A DNA stretch of 64,000 nt from HNR sp040400085 (GTDB lineage: Bacteria; Actinomycetota; Actinomycetes; Actinomycetales; Microbacteriaceae): NCBI GenBank assembly GCA_040400085.1, contig JBBAQX010000014.1, positions 19,867 to 83,866 of the forward strand, written 5' to 3'. Shown here piece after piece: positions 54,297 to 62,949 of this stretch. Each line of letters begins with the position of its first letter. Position 1 is the first letter of the stretch. Both the position numbers and the translations under genes were made by a program. The notes beneath the pieces were generated by a model. It was not told the DNA's origin. It saw only the letters and a program-made list of their open reading frames with translations, and did not search any database.

Positions 54297-55756
54297 GCCT
54301 GCCGCGCCAGCTCCAGCGCGGCCCCAACTTCGAATACCGTCCGCTCGTCCCACGGGTGGCCGACGATCTGAATCCCCGTGGGGATGCCGATGTCAGCCAT
54401 ACCGCTGGGAACGGCGAGCACCGGGCATCGATTCGCAATATTAAAAGGCACGGCCAGGTGCGCCTCCCAGTAGTGTTCGACGTGGCGAAGGCCCCGCTGC
54501 GGATCGTCGAGCACAATCCCGTCCGGGTAAGTCTCGCCCGCGACCAGCCCGGGTGCGGCCGAGGCCGGGCACACGAGAGCGTCATAGCCGCGCATGGCTT
54601 CGGCCAGCTCGCGTTGCAGCCGAGCCTCCCCCGCGAGCGCGTCGAAATAGCTCCATGCACGACCCTGCGCCGTGGCGACATCGATAAAGCGGCGGACGTA
54701 GTCGGCGGCTCCGGTTGCGCGGGAGCCACCATCGGCCCCATCGAGCGCGGCCTCTAAGCCCGGTACGAGAATCTGCGAGTAATGCGTGAGTGCGATACGC
54801 ATGATCTCGGCGCTCGTCCAGGGGAGGGCGATCTCTTCGACTGTGGCACCGGCATCCCTCAGCGAGGCCGCCGCGGCGCGCGTGTTTGCTTCCACGTCCG
54901 ACGCGACCGCGTAGTCGCCCAGCCTGATGCACAGGGCGATACGCTTGCCAGCGAGGTCTCCCGTGTAGGACAGGGGCAGCGGCTCCCCCTCCGGAACGCT
55001 CGCGTGGTCGCCCGAGTCCTTCCCTGCCATGACGTTGGTGAGCAGCGCCACGTCCGCCACCGTGCGCCCCAGCGGCCCGTCTGAGCGATAGTGGTCGGCG
55101 GCCAACGCCCCGGCCCCCGGAATCCGTCCATAGGGCGGCTTGTACCCGACGCATCCCGTGAAGGATGCCGGGAGCCGGGTCGATCCGCCAATATCGGATG
55201 CCGTCGCCAACGTTGCCATCCCGGCAGCGAGCGCGGCGGCGGATCCGCCCGACGAACCACCGGGCGAATACTCGAGGTTATACGGGTTGCGGGTGATCCC
55301 CCACAATGGGCTCTGGGTAAAAGTTGCGCAGCTGAACTCGGGAGTGGTCGACCGCGCGTGAAGCGCCCCGCCGGCTGCCTCGATCCGCCGGAGCACGGGA
55401 TGCGACTCGTCGGCGAGCGGCACCCGCTCAAGCTGCAATCCGTTACTGAGAGGCTCGCCAGCGATGGCATGCTTTTCCTTCGCGATAACGGGGATACCCG
55501 CGAGCGCCCCCATCCGTTCGCCTGCGCTATACCCGCGCTCGGCCCGGGAAGCGGCTGCCAGGCCCCGCTCGAAGAGTCGGTTGCTCAGCGCGTTGACCTG
55601 CGGGTTCACGGCCTCGATCCGGGCTATCACGGCGTGCATGAGCTCGACCGGCGACAGCTCCTTAACGGCGAAGAGGCGCCGCGCGCTGAGGGCGTCGAGC
55701 GAGGCAAGATCACCTGGAGGAACCACGAACCCGGGGACAGCAATAGTCGCGCTCAC
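54293..55756 (-). CDS. Amidase signature-family hydrolase
   Basis: The GTG at 55756 shares GTGA with the upstream stop and gives 487 residues. The Ser-cisSer-Lys triad is visible: Lys in VIAKEKHAIAG, and the two Ser in YSPGGSSGGSAAALAAGM and ATASDIGGSTRLPASFTG. The nucleophile sits in the GGST motif. It hydrolyses an amide to acid and ammonia. With the M20 enzyme and MHS transporter it suggests uptake and breakdown of a carbamoyl or amide compound; the exact substrate is unknown. Confidence 0.92.
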   Translation of the reverse strand: MSATIAVPGFVVPPGDLASLDALSARRLFAVKELSPVELMHAVIARIEAVNPQVNALSNRLFERGLAAASRAERGYSAGERMGALAGIPVIAKEKHAIAGEPLSNGLQLERVPLADESHPVLRRIEAAGGALHARSTTPEFSCATFTQSPLWGITRNPYNLEYSPGGSSGGSAAALAAGMATLATASDIGGSTRLPASFTGCVGYKPPYGRIPGAGALAADHYRSDGPLGRTVADVALLTNVMAGKDSGDHASVPEGEPLPLSYTGDLAGKRIALCIRLGDYAVASDVEANTRAAAASLRDAGATVEEIALPWTSAEIMRIALTHYSQILVPGLEAALDGADGGSRATGAADYVRRFIDVATAQGRAWSYFDALAGEARLQRELAEAMRGYDALVCPASAAPGLVAGETYPDGIVLDDPQRGLRHVEHYWEAHLAVPFNIANRCPVLAVPSGMADIGIPTGIQIVGHPWDERTVFEVGAALELARQA

Positions 55757-57069
55757 GGCGCGCTCACCGCGACGGCACCTGCTGGCGTATGCGTATCCGA
55801 GGCCTGATCCACGACCACGCGGGCGGGCGGCAAAGCACCTCCCAGCAGGTCGAGGGTGACCTCGCGCAGCGCGTGAAGCCCGCGCAGCATATCGTCGTCG
55901 GTGGTAAATTCGCGCTCGCAATGAGAGACCCCGTCCACGCTCGGCACGAAGAGCATCACGGATGGCACTACGGTGTTCATCGCGACCGAATCGTGGCCCG
56001 CCATGGTGGAGATGCGCCGCGACGACAGCCCGACCCGGGCGGCTGCGGCTTCCGCGAGCTCAAGTCCGGCCTGCGGGAAACGCCTGATGGGCCGCACGTC
56101 GAAGTCCCGCACGCGAATGTCCAGGTTCTGTTCGGCCGCGACGGCGTCGATCCGTTCGACCAGCCAGGCACGGGCCGCGGCCACGATCTCCGGGTCCCCG
56201 CTGCGGATGTCAGCTACGAGATGCACCCAGCGGGGAACAACGATGGGCGAGTTCGGCTCGACGTCAAACTTTCCGACCGAAGACACCATGGCTTCCTCGG
56301 CAAACTCGCGCACCACGTCGTTCACGAGCAGCACGATTCGGGATGCCCCGACCAGGGCATCCCGTCGATCGGCCATCGCGGTCGCCCCGGTGTGCGATTG
56401 CTCGCCCACCACTTCGATGTCTAGCTTCTGCGTGTACCAGCTCTTCTCGACGACGCCGATATCGATGCCCTCACGCTCCAGGATGCGCCCCTGCTCGATG
56501 TGAATCTCGGCATAGCCGGCGACCTCGCCTGGGTTGCCCGTGCCCAGATAGCCGATAGCGTCGAGGGCGTCGCGCACGCTCACGCCGTCCGGGTCGGTCA
56601 CCGCGAGCATCTCGGGGCCGCCGTAGATCCCCGCGAACACGGAACTTCCCATCACGCTGGGGGCAAAACGTGAGCCCTCTTCGTTGAACCAGTTCACCAC
56701 CGCAAGGTTGTAAAGAGGCGGCTGGCCCGAGGCTATGACCCGCTCGTTAATATCGCGGGCGACGTGCAGCGCCGCGAGCACGCCGTAGGCCCCATCGAAG
56801 CGCCCGGCCAGCGGCTGGCTGTCCAGATGCGATCCGATGAGGATACTCGGCGCGCCCGGTGTCCATTCCAGCAGCGCGAAGAGGTTGCCAACGGCATCCT
56901 TCTCGATGCGAAACCCGTTCTCCTCCGCCCAGTTGACGAACCAGTCACGGGTGCGTTTATCGTCGGGCGTCGCAGCTTGACGCTCCACCCCGTTCGCTGG
57001 GGTCGCCCCGATGGTGGCCACGTGGTGGAAGTCGATCAGGAAGGCATTGTCTGGGGTTATCGGGGTCAT
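55753..57069 (-). CDS. M20 amidohydrolase: N-carbamoyl-amino-acid hydrolase / allantoate amidohydrolase
   Basis: The 438-residue metallopeptidase-like enzyme has GSHLDSQPLAGRFDGAYGVLAAL, NEEGSRFAPSVMGSSVFAG, EIHIEQGRILE and the dimer-domain VGEQSHTGATAM. Late metal ligands lie in AGHDSVAMNTVVPSVMLFVP and SHCEREFT. These are the hallmarks of hydantoinase/carbamoylase (HyuC/AllC) enzymes, which remove CO2 and NH3 from N-carbamoyl amino acids or allantoate. It is coupled to the downstream amidase. The precise substrate cannot be read. Confidence 0.92.
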   Translation of the reverse strand: MTPITPDNAFLIDFHHVATIGATPANGVERQAATPDDKRTRDWFVNWAEENGFRIEKDAVGNLFALLEWTPGAPSILIGSHLDSQPLAGRFDGAYGVLAALHVARDINERVIASGQPPLYNLAVVNWFNEEGSRFAPSVMGSSVFAGIYGGPEMLAVTDPDGVSVRDALDAIGYLGTGNPGEVAGYAEIHIEQGRILEREGIDIGVVEKSWYTQKLDIEVVGEQSHTGATAMADRRDALVGASRIVLLVNDVVREFAEEAMVSSVGKFDVEPNSPIVVPRWVHLVADIRSGDPEIVAAARAWLVERIDAVAAEQNLDIRVRDFDVRPIRRFPQAGLELAEAAAARVGLSSRRISTMAGHDSVAMNTVVPSVMLFVPSVDGVSHCEREFTTDDDMLRGLHALREVTLDLLGGALPPARVVVDQASDTHTPAGAVAVSAP

Positions 57070-57129
57070 CTTCGTCTTTCTATTTTTGGTGATGTTTTGG
57101 TTGTCTCTCGATGACGGATGCTCGGGGTC

Positions 57130-58533
57130 CTACCCCATCCGTCCCCGAGTTTCAGGCACCCGCGTAAACACGAGCAGCAGGAACACAACGACGGCGGCCA
57201 CTGCGACGTAGATACCCGGAGCGTAGGGAAGCGCCGTCGCCCCGACGAGCGCCGTGCCGACGAGCGGTGCGGTCCCGCCGAATAGAGCGTAGGCAACGTT
57301 GTAGCTGATAGCTGCGCTGGTGAAGCGGGTCTTTGTCGTGAAGATCTCGACAAAGAAGGTGTAGCATCCGCCTCCATAGATCGTGAGGGGCAGCACAAAG
57401 AGGGCCTGGCCCAGCATGGCGAGCCCGACGTTACCGCTCGTCACGAGCAGGAAGGCCGGAATCGCGAGCACGGCAAGCGCTGCGGAACCCGCGATGAGCA
57501 TCGGTTTGCGCCCAACCCTATCCCCGATGTAACCGCCGATGGGGAGCAGGATCGCGTAGAGACTGAGCGAGAAAGCCGTGATGAGCAGCGAGGTCTCTCG
57601 GCTCAGGTTGCCGCTCGTCTGCACGAAGGCGGGAAAGTAGCCCGACAAGAAGTAGAACCCCATCGCGGTGAGGCCGAGGACGAAGATGACCTGCAGCATC
57701 CGCCCTTTGTTTTCGCGAAAGGCCTCGCGCACAGGGCTGAATTCCTTAGGTTGTGCGCGTTCTGCCTCCTTGAAGGCCTCGCTCTCTTCGGTGCGCGTGC
57801 GGATCCATACCCCGAAGAAGGCCATTGGCAGCGCAAGTAGGAACGGGATGCGCCATCCCCACTCGGAATACGTTTCGCTCGAGAGCACGTAACCGAGGGT
57901 CAGGATGAGGCCGCTGGCGAAGACGGAGGGGAGCGCGGTCGCGGCTATGGTGGTGTTCAGCATCAAACCTCGCCGATTTACGGGCGCGTGTTCGAATACG
58001 AATGAGGGAGCTCCGACGGATTCACCGCCTGCCGAGAATCCCTGCACGAGCCGCAGGAATACGAGAAGCACGGGTGCGAGCACGCCGATGGTTGCGTACC
58101 CCGGCAGCAGGCCCATGCAGGCGGTGGCGCATCCAATCCCGAGGAGGGTTATCGAGAGTACCTTGCGGCGGCCGATGCGGTCGCCGAGCGAGCCGAAGAA
58201 GAGCCCGCCGAGGGGTCGGACGACAAAAGCGATGCCGTAGGTTGCGAACGTCGCGAGCAGCCCGGCGAGGGGGCTGGTACCGGGGAAGAACAGGTTCGCG
58301 AAGATCACGGCGCTGAGGCCATACAACGTAAAGTCGTAGAACTCGATGAACTGGCCAACGCTGCTGCCGAGGAGAACCCGTTTCTGCATTCGGGTGTAGG
58401 GCGTTCGGCTGTCGGTCGCACTATTCAGGGGGACGGTGGGGAGCGGTGCGGACGGGTGGGGGTCCGCGGCGTGTAGGGTGTGGGCCTGGGTTCTGGTCTG
58501 GGCGTCGGGGATGGTGTCGGGCAAATCCTGCAT
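57130..58533 (-). CDS. MFS transporter, metabolite:H+ symporter (MHS) family
   Basis: The ATG at 58533 has AAGGAG upstream and gives 467 residues. Twelve hydrophobic segments follow a Pro/Thr-rich N-terminus of about 45 residues. MHS marks are SSVGQFIEFYDFTLYG, GGLFFGSLGDRIGRRKVL, RLVQGFSAGGESVGAPSF and GYIGDRVGRKPM. It would import an organic acid, amino acid derivative or ureide with protons. It lies 60 bp upstream of the M20 gene, and all three genes share a strand. Confidence 0.93.
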   Translation of the reverse strand: MQDLPDTIPDAQTRTQAHTLHAADPHPSAPLPTVPLNSATDSRTPYTRMQKRVLLGSSVGQFIEFYDFTLYGLSAVIFANLFFPGTSPLAGLLATFATYGIAFVVRPLGGLFFGSLGDRIGRRKVLSITLLGIGCATACMGLLPGYATIGVLAPVLLVFLRLVQGFSAGGESVGAPSFVFEHAPVNRRGLMLNTTIAATALPSVFASGLILTLGYVLSSETYSEWGWRIPFLLALPMAFFGVWIRTRTEESEAFKEAERAQPKEFSPVREAFRENKGRMLQVIFVLGLTAMGFYFLSGYFPAFVQTSGNLSRETSLLITAFSLSLYAILLPIGGYIGDRVGRKPMLIAGSAALAVLAIPAFLLVTSGNVGLAMLGQALFVLPLTIYGGGCYTFFVEIFTTKTRFTSAAISYNVAYALFGGTAPLVGTALVGATALPYAPGIYVAVAAVVVFLLLVFTRVPETRGRMG

Positions 58534-58719
58534 TGTCAGTTTCTCCTTCAAACACGTGTGCCGGGATGCTGCCGTAGCGCGGGTCAACGGTGACCCGCTG
58601 GCAACCAAACTTGGGTGCCCTTATTCTGCCCTCGCCCCGACCCATAGGTCTAATTGAAAATAGCTAACAGCCTGATCGAAAAAATCGATTGACGGATGCC
58701 GCGGGCAGCTAGATCCCCC

Positions 58720-58770
58720 GCCCCACGCATCCCCCCGCCCCACGCATCCCCCCGCCCCACGCATCCCCCC
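58720..58770. repeat. 17-bp tandem repeat, three copies
   Basis: Three perfect GCCCCACGCATCCCCCC units (starts 58720, 58737, 58754) and a partial fourth lie in the MFS-argG intergenic region. Confidence 0.93.
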
Positions 58771-58813
58771 GCCCCGACCCCCAGCGTCCCCGCCCGTGCG
58801 GCGCAACATACGA

Positions 58814-58882
58814 GTTTCGGCCTGGCTTGTTCCGTTGGGCCCATCAGGTGCGATGGGCCCAACGGAACAAGCCAGGCCAAAC
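58814..58882. repeat. Long near-perfect palindrome between the MFS transporter and argG
   Basis: Perfect 27-bp arms (58819-58845 with 58852-58878) flank a six-base loop, and the stem extends through a one-base bulge to about 31 bp. It has the GGGCCCA core also found at 27540. It may end transcription from argG. Confidence 0.93.
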
Positions 58883-58957
58883 GAAACAACGTGGGCCCAA
58901 ACAGCCGGACTCACCACGTCCCAAGCAGCATAAACTCGACCCGAAACGCCAACGCAA

Positions 58958-58997
58958 AACCCCGGCCCGGCCCAACAACGTGGGCCAAACCGGGGTT
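58958..58997 (-). terminator. Intrinsic terminator of argG
   Basis: AACCCCGG pairs with CCGGGGTT and inner GGCCCA with TGGGCC. On the minus strand the stem is followed by TTTTGCG. It lies 20 bp past the argG stop. Confidence 0.85.
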
Positions 58998-59017
58998 CCA
59001 AGAGTTACGAGCAGCGC

Positions 59018-60436
59018 CTAGTCGGTGCCGAGGTCGAACGCGGCACGATCGAGCGCTTCGAGTCCGTGGTCGGTATGCACCGGCGCAACAATGGCCGAAG
59101 CATTCCCGGCTCCCGAGACAAGATCGCCCAGCACATCTGCAGCTGAGCCGAGGGTTCCGCGAGACGCGTACTGCTCCAGGCGGGTGCGCGAGTCGGAAAT
59201 GTCAAGATTACGCATTGTGAGCTGACCGATGCGGTCGCCAGGGCCAAACGCGGATTCCGCGACGCGCTCCATCGAGAGGCGATCCGGGTGGTAGCTCAGC
59301 GATGGTCCCTCCGTGTTGAGGATCGAGTAGTCCTCGCCGCGGCGCAACTGTATCGTGACCTCGCCGGTGACAGCGGAGCCGACCCAGCGCTGGAGCGATT
59401 CTCGCAGCATCAGTGATTGAGGATCAAACCAGCGACCCTCATACATCAGACGGCCAAGCTTGCGACCCTGCGTGAAGTAGTTCGAGAGCGTGTCCTCGTT
59501 GTGGATCGCGTTGAGCAGGCGCTCATAAGCGATGTAGAGGAGCGCCATGCCGGGGGCCTCGTAGATGCCACGGCTCTTGGCCTCGATGATGCGGTTCTCG
59601 ATCTGGTCGGACATTCCCAGGCCGTGGCGGCCGCCGATTGCGTTGGCCTCCTGCACCAGGTCGACAGCGCTGGTGAACTCGATGCCGTTGATGGCGACGG
59701 GACGGCCCTGATCGAAGCGAATGGTCACGTTCTCGGTTTTGATCTCGACCTCTTCGCGCCAGAACTGCACTCCCATGATCGGCTGCACAATATCAATGCC
59801 GGCGTCGAGGTGCTCGAGACGCTTGGCCTCGTGGGATGCGCCCCAAATGTTGGCGTCGGTCGAGTAGGCCTTTTCGGCCGAGTCACGGTAGGGCAGGTTG
59901 CGCTCGGTGAGCCATTCGCTCATCTCGCTGCGGCCGCCGAGCTGGTTCACGAACTCGGCGTCAAGCCAGGGCTTGTAGATGCGTAGGCGCGGGTTGGCGA
60001 GCAGGCCGTAGCGGTAGAAACGCTCAATGTCGTTACCCTTGTAGGTAGAACCGTCGCCCCAGATGTCGACGCCGTCCTCGCGCATCGCACGGACCAGCAG
60101 GGTTCCCGTGACGGCACGGCCGATGGGAGTCGTGTTGAAGTAGGTGCGTCCGGCAGAGGTTACGTGGAACGCCCCGCAGGCGAGAGCAGCGAGGCCCTCT
60201 TCGACCAGCTGGACCTTGCAATCAACCAGGCGCGACTTCTCGGCCCCGAATGCGAGCGCCCGGCCGGGAACGGCCTCAATATCGGGCTCGTCATACTGGC
60301 CGATGTCCGCAGTGTAGGTATAGGGGATAGCTCCGTTTTCGCGCATCCAAGCGACAGCAACAGACGTATCCAGGCCTCCCGAGAAGGCAACGCCGACTCG
60401 CTCGTTCACGGGTAAAGAATTCAGCACGTTAGACAT
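59018..60436 (-). CDS. argG: Argininosuccinate synthase
   Basis: ArgG couples citrulline and aspartate with ATP to argininosuccinate in arginine synthesis. It has 472 residues, the longer bacterial type (E. coli-like) rather than the short form common in other actinobacteria. The ATP pyrophosphatase P-loop VAFSGGLDTSVAVAWM is at about residues 16-31, with IPYTYTADIGQYDEPDI and SDQIENRIIEAKSRGIYEAPGMALLYIAYE. It stands alone on the minus strand with its own terminator. Confidence 0.97.
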   Translation of the reverse strand: MSNVLNSLPVNERVGVAFSGGLDTSVAVAWMRENGAIPYTYTADIGQYDEPDIEAVPGRALAFGAEKSRLVDCKVQLVEEGLAALACGAFHVTSAGRTYFNTTPIGRAVTGTLLVRAMREDGVDIWGDGSTYKGNDIERFYRYGLLANPRLRIYKPWLDAEFVNQLGGRSEMSEWLTERNLPYRDSAEKAYSTDANIWGASHEAKRLEHLDAGIDIVQPIMGVQFWREEVEIKTENVTIRFDQGRPVAINGIEFTSAVDLVQEANAIGGRHGLGMSDQIENRIIEAKSRGIYEAPGMALLYIAYERLLNAIHNEDTLSNYFTQGRKLGRLMYEGRWFDPQSLMLRESLQRWVGSAVTGEVTIQLRRGEDYSILNTEGPSLSYHPDRLSMERVAESAFGPGDRIGQLTMRNLDISDSRTRLEQYASRGTLGSAADVLGDLVSGAGNASAIVAPVHTDHGLEALDRAAFDLGTD

Positions 60437-60492
60437 TGCTCCAGACTAGCAGTCGCGACGCCGAACTCGTTATATTCGCTCAGGCCATGCGC

Positions 60493-61443
60493 CTACCCGG
60501 CCGCCTCATCGTTGAGCGAGTATTCCTCCTGGCACAGTTGCGCGAACGCCTCCATCCGCCGATTCCGGCGGGCACCTTTGGGGCGGGCAAGCCCGACCGT
60601 GATGGGCGGCAAATCTCCGTCAAGTTCGAGGAGCGTAAGCGATTTAGTGGGGGCGTTAAACCTCGCGCCCATCCGCTGATTGAGCACGGCATAACCGTGG
60701 CCGGCCGCAACAAAAGCACGCACCGTCTCGTAGCCGCTTGACCGGTAGCGCACCCGCGGAACAACGTTTGCCTGGCGGAAGATCAACTCGTAGTACTCGC
60801 GCGTGTGTGGCAGATCGAGCCATACCAGCGGCTCGTCCGCGAAGTCACCGAGCGATACGGGACCGGGGTCTTTTTTCGCGAGGGGATGCTCGGACGAAAC
60901 TAACACGTGAGGGGGAATTACTCGCAGCGGGTCAAAGTCCAGGTACTCTGGCAGCCCCAAGTTGTAGGTGAGAGCGATGTCGCACTCCCCCGATTGCAGA
61001 GCCCGGTGAATCTGCGCCAGGTCAGCCTCGACGAGCGTGACCTCTAGCTGCGGATGCCGTCGCCCGCATTCGCGCAGGATCGCGGGCAACCGGGTGGGCG
61101 CGAGCGGCGCGAAGACGCCGACGCGCAGCACCCCGCTCAGAGTGTGGGCATTCGAGACGATGGCCTCCGCGAGTTCTTCAGCGTGGGCGAGGAAGACTCG
61201 CGCCTTCTGCACGAACTCGAGCCCCTCGGGCGTGAGGGTGAGCGTTCGCGCCTGTTGCCGGAAGAAGAGTTGCACTCCGAGCCCGGCCTCGAGCGAGGAC
61301 AGCGCGCTCGACAGCGTCGACTGCGATACGTGTAGGCGCTCAGCTGCGCGGGTCATTGTCCCAGCTGATGCGATAGTCACGAAGTAGCGCAATTGGGTCA
61401 GGGTAAAAGGTGGCTCCATCCGGTACGTGTTAGGTCGAGGCAT
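60493..61443 (-). CDS. LysR-family transcriptional regulator
   Basis: This 316-residue protein has an N-terminal LysR helix-turn-helix (LTQLRYFVTIASAGTMTRAAERLHVSQSTLSSALSSLE) and a substrate-binding effector domain (GVLRVGVFAPLAPTRLPAIL, VTLVEADLAQIHRALQSGECDIALTY). The start may be the ATG at 61443 or that at 61419 (MEPPFTLTQ); neither has a strong ribosome site. It is 56 bp upstream of argG on the same strand. Arginine control is possible, but LysR effectors are diverse, so the target is unknown. Confidence 0.93.
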   Translation of the reverse strand: MPRPNTYRMEPPFTLTQLRYFVTIASAGTMTRAAERLHVSQSTLSSALSSLEAGLGVQLFFRQQARTLTLTPEGLEFVQKARVFLAHAEELAEAIVSNAHTLSGVLRVGVFAPLAPTRLPAILRECGRRHPQLEVTLVEADLAQIHRALQSGECDIALTYNLGLPEYLDFDPLRVIPPHVLVSSEHPLAKKDPGPVSLGDFADEPLVWLDLPHTREYYELIFRQANVVPRVRYRSSGYETVRAFVAAGHGYAVLNQRMGARFNAPTKSLTLLELDGDLPPITVGLARPKGARRNRRMEAFAQLCQEEYSLNDEAAG

Positions 61444-61447
61444 CCGT

Positions 61448-62800
61448 CTAGCGACATCCCATCGTCGCGTTCACCTGCTCCTGGGTCGGCGCACCATAGG
61501 CCCAGGTGCCGTTGCCTGGGCCGGTGTAGCCCATACCGATCGCCCAGGCGGTCGCCCAGGTTTCCAATTCACCACTAATCGGGGATGCATCGATCGCGGC
61601 GAGGCAGGAATCCTTCGTCCCGATCGCATGGCCAACCTCGTGTACGACTAGATCGCGAACCCCTTCGGGGCCATTCCACACGGTGGCAACGTTTGAGGAA
61701 AGCGTGATGAGAGCATAGCCGGGCTTATTAAACCACCACTGGGTGGTTCCGCCATATCCATCTGCTCCGCCTGTGCCGAATCCATTGACGACGGATTCCC
61801 ATTCGAGGTCGAGAACGACACCACCGGAGATCGAGGCGGCGAATTGTTCTATGAGAACGCGATTCGCATAGTCGGGGTGTGATTTTGCAGCCTCCCTCGC
61901 AGTATTCGATTCTTGCACCTTCTTCATTGCAGATCCGTAAGCGGCAATTGCACTCAAAGTCGTCGACTCATACCAAGCCCAATCAGGTGTGATCCGAGCA
62001 AGCGCCTGGTTCAGCTCGATACGGGATGCGTTGTTGGCAGAGGGCGCGGCCGCCAGCAACGTGGTACTTGTGGGGCCTACGCTGGTGACCACCGCCTTTG
62101 CGTCACGACCGACGTCGCTCAGAGCCTGCGTTATTGAGGAAATCTTTGTTGACCGCTCTGATGTTGCCGCGTCGATTTTCTTGGAGAGATTCTTGATGCG
62201 ATCAATCTCGTCGCGTAGGTCTTCCTCGTTTACACCTTCTGCGGGTTGCTTGTCGACCGTCGCAAAATTGGCATCCGCTACTTCCTCACCGGAGTCGAGC
62301 TCGGCCAGGGCCTTGCTACTGGCGACCAAGGCGGTGCGCGAATCTGTGCTCACAAACCCCTCTGGCGCATCCTTAAGAACCTGCGCGGCTGCCTCTCCCC
62401 GATCGGATGCTGTAGATAAGACATCCGGAAGTTGCTCATCGACCCGATCAAACTCAGCAACGGCGATGTTGTAATCCCTGGCTAAACGCATATACTCGCC
62501 CGCGAGTTGCTGCATAGTGACGGCTTTGACAGCAACAACCGCAACGAGGGTGAGTACGAGCAACGCAGCAAGAGATGATGATCCGAAGATGGCCCATTTG
62601 GCTCCGGTTGAGAGCCGCCGACGTGGTTGCCGCGACGGTTGGGGAGCATACTGCGAATAGGGCATCTGCTGGGGGTACGGCATCTGCTGGGGCGGAAATG
62701 CCTGGCCCGTGTTCGTAGGGGGGTAACCTGGCTGTGCCGGGGGCGGACCTGCCGGGAGTGGCGGCGTCCAAGAACCACTCTCGCCGTAGATATTCGTCAT
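61448..62800 (-). CDS. Membrane-anchored protein with C-terminal HExxH zinc-protease motif
   Basis: The ATG at 62800 gives 450 residues. A Pro/Gln/Tyr-rich cytoplasmic N-terminus (about 60 residues, PYPQQMPYSQYAPQPS) leads to one membrane segment at about 73-95 (AIFGSSSLAALLVLTLVAVV). A long helical, coiled-coil-like outer region follows (to about 300), then a domain with DLVVHEVGHAIG at about 400. HEVGH fits a zincin active site, with DSC and a downstream Glu/Trp region as possible further ligands. It is probably an extracellular, membrane-tethered metalloprotease or a relative that has lost activity. I do not recognise a named family. Confidence 0.85.
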   Translation of the reverse strand: MTNIYGESGSWTPPLPAGPPPAQPGYPPTNTGQAFPPQQMPYPQQMPYSQYAPQPSRQPRRRLSTGAKWAIFGSSSLAALLVLTLVAVVAVKAVTMQQLAGEYMRLARDYNIAVAEFDRVDEQLPDVLSTASDRGEAAAQVLKDAPEGFVSTDSRTALVASSKALAELDSGEEVADANFATVDKQPAEGVNEEDLRDEIDRIKNLSKKIDAATSERSTKISSITQALSDVGRDAKAVVTSVGPTSTTLLAAAPSANNASRIELNQALARITPDWAWYESTTLSAIAAYGSAMKKVQESNTAREAAKSHPDYANRVLIEQFAASISGGVVLDLEWESVVNGFGTGGADGYGGTTQWWFNKPGYALITLSSNVATVWNGPEGVRDLVVHEVGHAIGTKDSCLAAIDASPISGELETWATAWAIGMGYTGPGNGTWAYGAPTQEQVNATMGCR

Positions 62801-62949
62801 TGCTTGATTGTATTGCACCGCGGTAAGCAGGGGCATTGAATTTTTGTTGCCAGCTCAAGGAGTCTGAAGCTATATGAGCAGAAATCTGCCACAATGGCCT
62901 CCACCACTAACGCCCGGTGGTTAAGACTGCACCGACGAAAGGAATTCTG

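Noticed and set aside
52875..54353. 492-codon open frame on the minus strand
   Set aside because: It is antisense to lldD, which carries the active-site motifs.
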